A stretch of 64,000 nt of DNA. Origin: Mastigias papua. Its lineage: Eukaryota > Cnidaria > Scyphozoa > Rhizostomeae > Mastigiidae. The stretch's first letter is position 1; the number at the start of each line of letters is the position of its first letter. Location: assembly GCA_964019165.1 (NCBI GenBank), contig OZ025273.1:13012214-13076213 (forward strand), read 5' to 3'. The translations under genes and the position numbers were made by a program. Positions 61,233 through 64,000 of this stretch are shown in pieces. The notes under the pieces were generated by a model that worked only from the letters and a program-made list of their open reading frames with translations, did no database searches and was not told where the DNA came from.

Positions 61233-61758
61233 TGTTGAACATATATCGAACACGTGAACAGTTACAACTGTACGTTCATCGCTCGCGTGGCGGAAATCAG
61301 TGCCAGGGCTCTTAATAGCTTGCTGCTTTGTTAATTGGGAATTTTACTGACTATTGTTTTGGGTGTTTTACTACGTTATTTGTAATAATTTTAGATTTGT
61401 TCTGTTTACCGTATTTGGTATTATTAGGCGTGCCAGTTTAGTTAATAATTAGGTCCCCTCGTCCTCCAGTCCAGTAGTCGTAACAGAATTAAGCCGAGTT
61501 AAGAAGACGACGATCCTGACGCTAGAGAAGAAGCCGCTATTAAGTTGAAGGCAAGATTTGAGTTGCCCCTAGAAAGTTAACCCTAGTTAACTATTAAGTG
61601 TAAGCATAGATGCAAGACGCAAGACGAAAGTTATCAGACGCCAACCCCGCCGCTCACTAAAGAATAAAAGACACGCCAAGGTTAAGATAGGTCGTAAGTT
61701 GATCATTTGTATTGATATATATTCTTTAGTTAAACCTGAAAGAAGTTGTGGTTTAACA
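61233..61758 (+). mobile_element. 5' long terminal repeat of a gypsy-type retrotransposon
   Basis: The LTR begins TGTTGAACATATATCG exactly where the satellite breaks and ends TTAACA. A polyadenylation signal AATAAA lies at 61,663. TGGTGACCGAGACGTGAC follows from 61,761 and looks like a tRNA primer-binding site. The 3' LTR is beyond the window. Confidence 0.8.
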
Positions 61759-62247
61759 TCTGGTGACCGAGACGTGACACCCTTGAAGACGAAGAGTCGA
61801 AGAACATTGTTATTATTGTGTTTATTGTGACGTTCAAGTTTATGGGAAGCAAGTGAAGAAATCTTTAATTTCGCGAATTACTGGATTTGATGTACTGAAG
61901 ATCGTTCAGATTGCTATTTTGACTTTATATGATACGCATGAAAGTTGCCGTTGCCGCTAACTAGTAGAAGCTATTGGATAAAGAAATATATACTGACTTT
62001 TTTTACAATTTTCGAAGACTTTCATTATTTAGCTGTTGAACTTACGTAGAATCTAACGTTTGAGCCCCGAGGCGAATTTATAGTGAAACATATAGACTCA
62101 TTTTACATTGATTTAGATTAAAATTAGATTTACAGTTTGCATCTTAGGTTTTAAGTTTTAGCAGTCCCACTTAGTTAGTTTAGAAACATTTACAGACACT
62201 TTTTGAGTATTGGGGTTATAAGTGCATTGATTTCCTAATATCGCGTG
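61759..62247 (+). other. Retrotransposon leader between LTR and gag
   Basis: It contains the primer-binding-like TGGTGACC at 61,761 and otherwise non-coding AT-rich sequence up to the gag start codon. Packaging signals cannot be recognised by eye. Confidence 0.7.
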
Positions 62248-64000
62248 ATGCTTCAAGAGCAGGCTGACACAAATCAGGAAACAACCGGTATGCAAGCTGC
62301 GATCCAGGGGACCTCCCACTCTGATCTCTTTAAACTACCAACATTTCACGGATTTCCACAGCAAGACGTTAGAGAGTGGATTAAGAAATTTGAACAGATT
62401 TCCAAGTGTTATGGTTGGAGTAACGCCCGTAAAATTAATGTAATTCCACTTGCTCTCGATGGCACTGCGCGTGCATGGTTTTATACCCTCCCCGAGGAAA
62501 CCACAAGTGATTTAGAAAGCCTTCTAGACGCACTTAAGGAACGATTTGGAGCCGAGAGTTTAGAATTCTTGTGTCGCCAAGAACTCTATTCTAGGAAACA
62601 GGGGGTAGAGGAGCCACTGTCAACCTATACGGAGGACATCATTAAAAGATGCCAGCGTCTCTCTCTTTCCGACAACGACTTGATGAATATTTTTATTAAC
62701 GGGCTGAATGACAGGCTACGAAATAGTGTCATTCTAAAACAGCCAAAAAACTTCACCGAAGCTGAGAACTTTGCTCGATTAACGGATGCAGTAAAACGAA
62801 CCCCCGGGTTTACTTCTTCCTCCCCTAGCGCAAAGTTACCTCAGCAAGAACAGCGCATTAAGGAACTCGAAGGCCAAGTGAACCTCCTTATTTCGTTAGC
62901 CACCCAAAAGAAAGCCGCCACACAGCCTATAGCACCAATCTGCGGGGAAACTATTAACACTATAGGTGATCCTATCCCAGATCAGCGTTATCGGTGTAAC
63001 GAACTACAAAAGGTGAAAAGTGATATACTGGCTGCTATTGATGCTCGGTTTGAACAAAACGCGCCTAGTCGTTCTCTCAAGCGATTTCGTCAGTCACGCC
63101 CTATGTATGCGCCCCGGGGTAGAAACTTACGAACAACGGATGGTCAGCCTATCTGTAACAATTGCATGCGGGTTGGACATGTCGCGCGCTATTGTCGAGA
63201 ACGTCAATTTCACGCAAGCAACCAAAACCAAAGTGCTCAGCGCACCTTTCCACCTCCAGGATTTGGAAATGACCCTCAGACCAGCTTTAATTTAAACGAG
63301 ACAGCTTCTTCACGAGTGGGGACAATGAAGACCCCTCATATTTATGATGTTACCCCACCAAATATTATGAATAAGCACCATCCTGCACAAGTTAGAAAGG
63401 ACAGGACTATGTACAAAGAGCAGCCCCCTTCTGACAGCATTTCCAACAGATTCGATACTGATGTTGTATATGTCGAAAAAGCAAAAATTGCACCAAAAGT
63501 CCCTGCAATTTCTTCCCATGTTAAAAATGCAACTGAAGAAAAGAAAAATGTTTTGATCTGGGGTGCAATATTAAACCAAGCGTTTCAGGTATTAGTAGAC
63601 ACTGGCGCTGCAGTAACTGTTATAAGTGAAAAGTTTTTCAACGACATTTTGCGTGCACGATTTTTACTTGAAAAATGCGACGCTGTTGATTGTATTCGTA
63701 CAGCAAATGGGAACACTGTTTCTGTCACTGGCTGTGCATCTTTTCCCGTTACACTCGGTAACTCGGAATACATTTGCAAAGCTCTCGTCGTTCCTGGACT
63801 AGCATACAATGTAGTTCTCGGTAGAGATTTCTTGCATGAATTTTCAGCAGTGATTAATGTTGGTGCAGAACTAGTTACATTTTGTGGGACAAATGATATC
63901 TCTTTTGTCTCTAATGATTCTCCTCCATTTGTGTCAGATGTTCGTACCACACACACCTTTGTGATAGATGGCAATTCTGAAACTGCTATACCACCTGGTT
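62248..64000 (+). CDS. Gag-protease open frame of Ty3/gypsy-type retrotransposon (partial)
   Basis: From the ATG at 62,248 the frame is open for 584 codons to the window end, with no stop. Residues about 30-190 form a capsid-type retrotransposon gag region (FHGFPQQDVREWIKKFEQIS early, then GTARAWFYTLP). A CCHC zinc knuckle, CNNCMRVGHVARYC, begins at residue 303 and would bind the element's RNA. An aspartic protease follows: VDTGAAVTVIS with the catalytic Asp at residue 451, and VVLGRDFL near 523. Fusion of gag and protease in one frame suggests a gag-pol polyprotein whose RT and integrase lie outside the window. Absence of stops, and insertion in a clean satellite, suggest a young copy. Confidence 0.9.
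   Translation, partial: MLQEQADTNQETTGMQAAIQGTSHSDLFKLPTFHGFPQQDVREWIKKFEQISKCYGWSNARKINVIPLALDGTARAWFYTLPEETTSDLESLLDALKERFGAESLEFLCRQELYSRKQGVEEPLSTYTEDIIKRCQRLSLSDNDLMNIFINGLNDRLRNSVILKQPKNFTEAENFARLTDAVKRTPGFTSSSPSAKLPQQEQRIKELEGQVNLLISLATQKKAATQPIAPICGETINTIGDPIPDQRYRCNELQKVKSDILAAIDARFEQNAPSRSLKRFRQSRPMYAPRGRNLRTTDGQPICNNCMRVGHVARYCRERQFHASNQNQSAQRTFPPPGFGNDPQTSFNLNETASSRVGTMKTPHIYDVTPPNIMNKHHPAQVRKDRTMYKEQPPSDSISNRFDTDVVYVEKAKIAPKVPAISSHVKNATEEKKNVLIWGAILNQAFQVLVDTGAAVTVISEKFFNDILRARFLLEKCDAVDCIRTANGNTVSVTGCASFPVTLGNSEYICKALVVPGLAYNVVLGRDFLHEFSAVINVGAELVTFCGTNDISFVSNDSPPFVSDVRTTHTFVIDGNSETAIPPG

Overview
The window is AT-rich, intron-rich and crowded with transposons, and it has no bacterial gene organisation. 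It looks like nuclear DNA of an invertebrate metazoan. The retrotransposon mix, tRNA-derived SINEs, hammerhead-like repeats and a STRA6-like gene would suit a cnidarian such as a soft or stony coral. That placement is inference and was not tested.

Main gene: the minus strand from 44,176 down to 8,916 carries a STRA6-like gene (vitamin A/retinol transporter family). I reconstructed it from 18 coding exons whose splice phases agree from start to stop. The model is about 684 codons with no internal stop, close to the length of vertebrate STRA6. Its roughly 33 kb of intron hold most of the repeats: two degenerate plus-strand LINEs with an esterase-type ORF1 or related RT (21.8-25.8 and 27.9-30.5 kb), a minus-strand LINE nested in a hAT-like element (36.5-39.4 kb), a decayed hAT transposase (39.9-41.8 kb), a LINE tail (43.0-43.5 kb), several MITEs, microsatellites and minisatellites.

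Region by region: 1-8.9 kb has no recognised gene but holds a 1.47 kb element with 263 bp inverted termini. From 9 to 44 kb is the STRA6-like gene. From 44.8 to 48 kb is a minus-strand RTE-like LINE. From 48 to 52.3 kb is mostly unassigned low-complexity DNA. A small plus-strand candidate gene lies at 52.4-53.05 kb. From 53.3 to 56.2 kb is a cluster of MITEs. From 56.6 to 61.2 kb is a satellite array of a 347 bp dimeric monomer (200 + 147 bp) with higher-order structure. At 61,233 a Ty3/gypsy-type LTR retrotransposon is inserted in the satellite. Its 5' LTR, leader and an open gag-protease frame run off the window end.

The most notable non-coding signal is a set of hammerhead-ribozyme-like cores (CUGANGA, short stem, GAAA) in four repeat contexts: at 17.4 kb, 30.6 kb, 31.0 kb and inside a hairpin MITE at 15.6 kb. 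One sits in a 285 bp unit repeated in tandem with an identical tRNA-derived SINE head, an arrangement reminiscent of metazoan retrozymes or Penelope-type ribozyme repeats.
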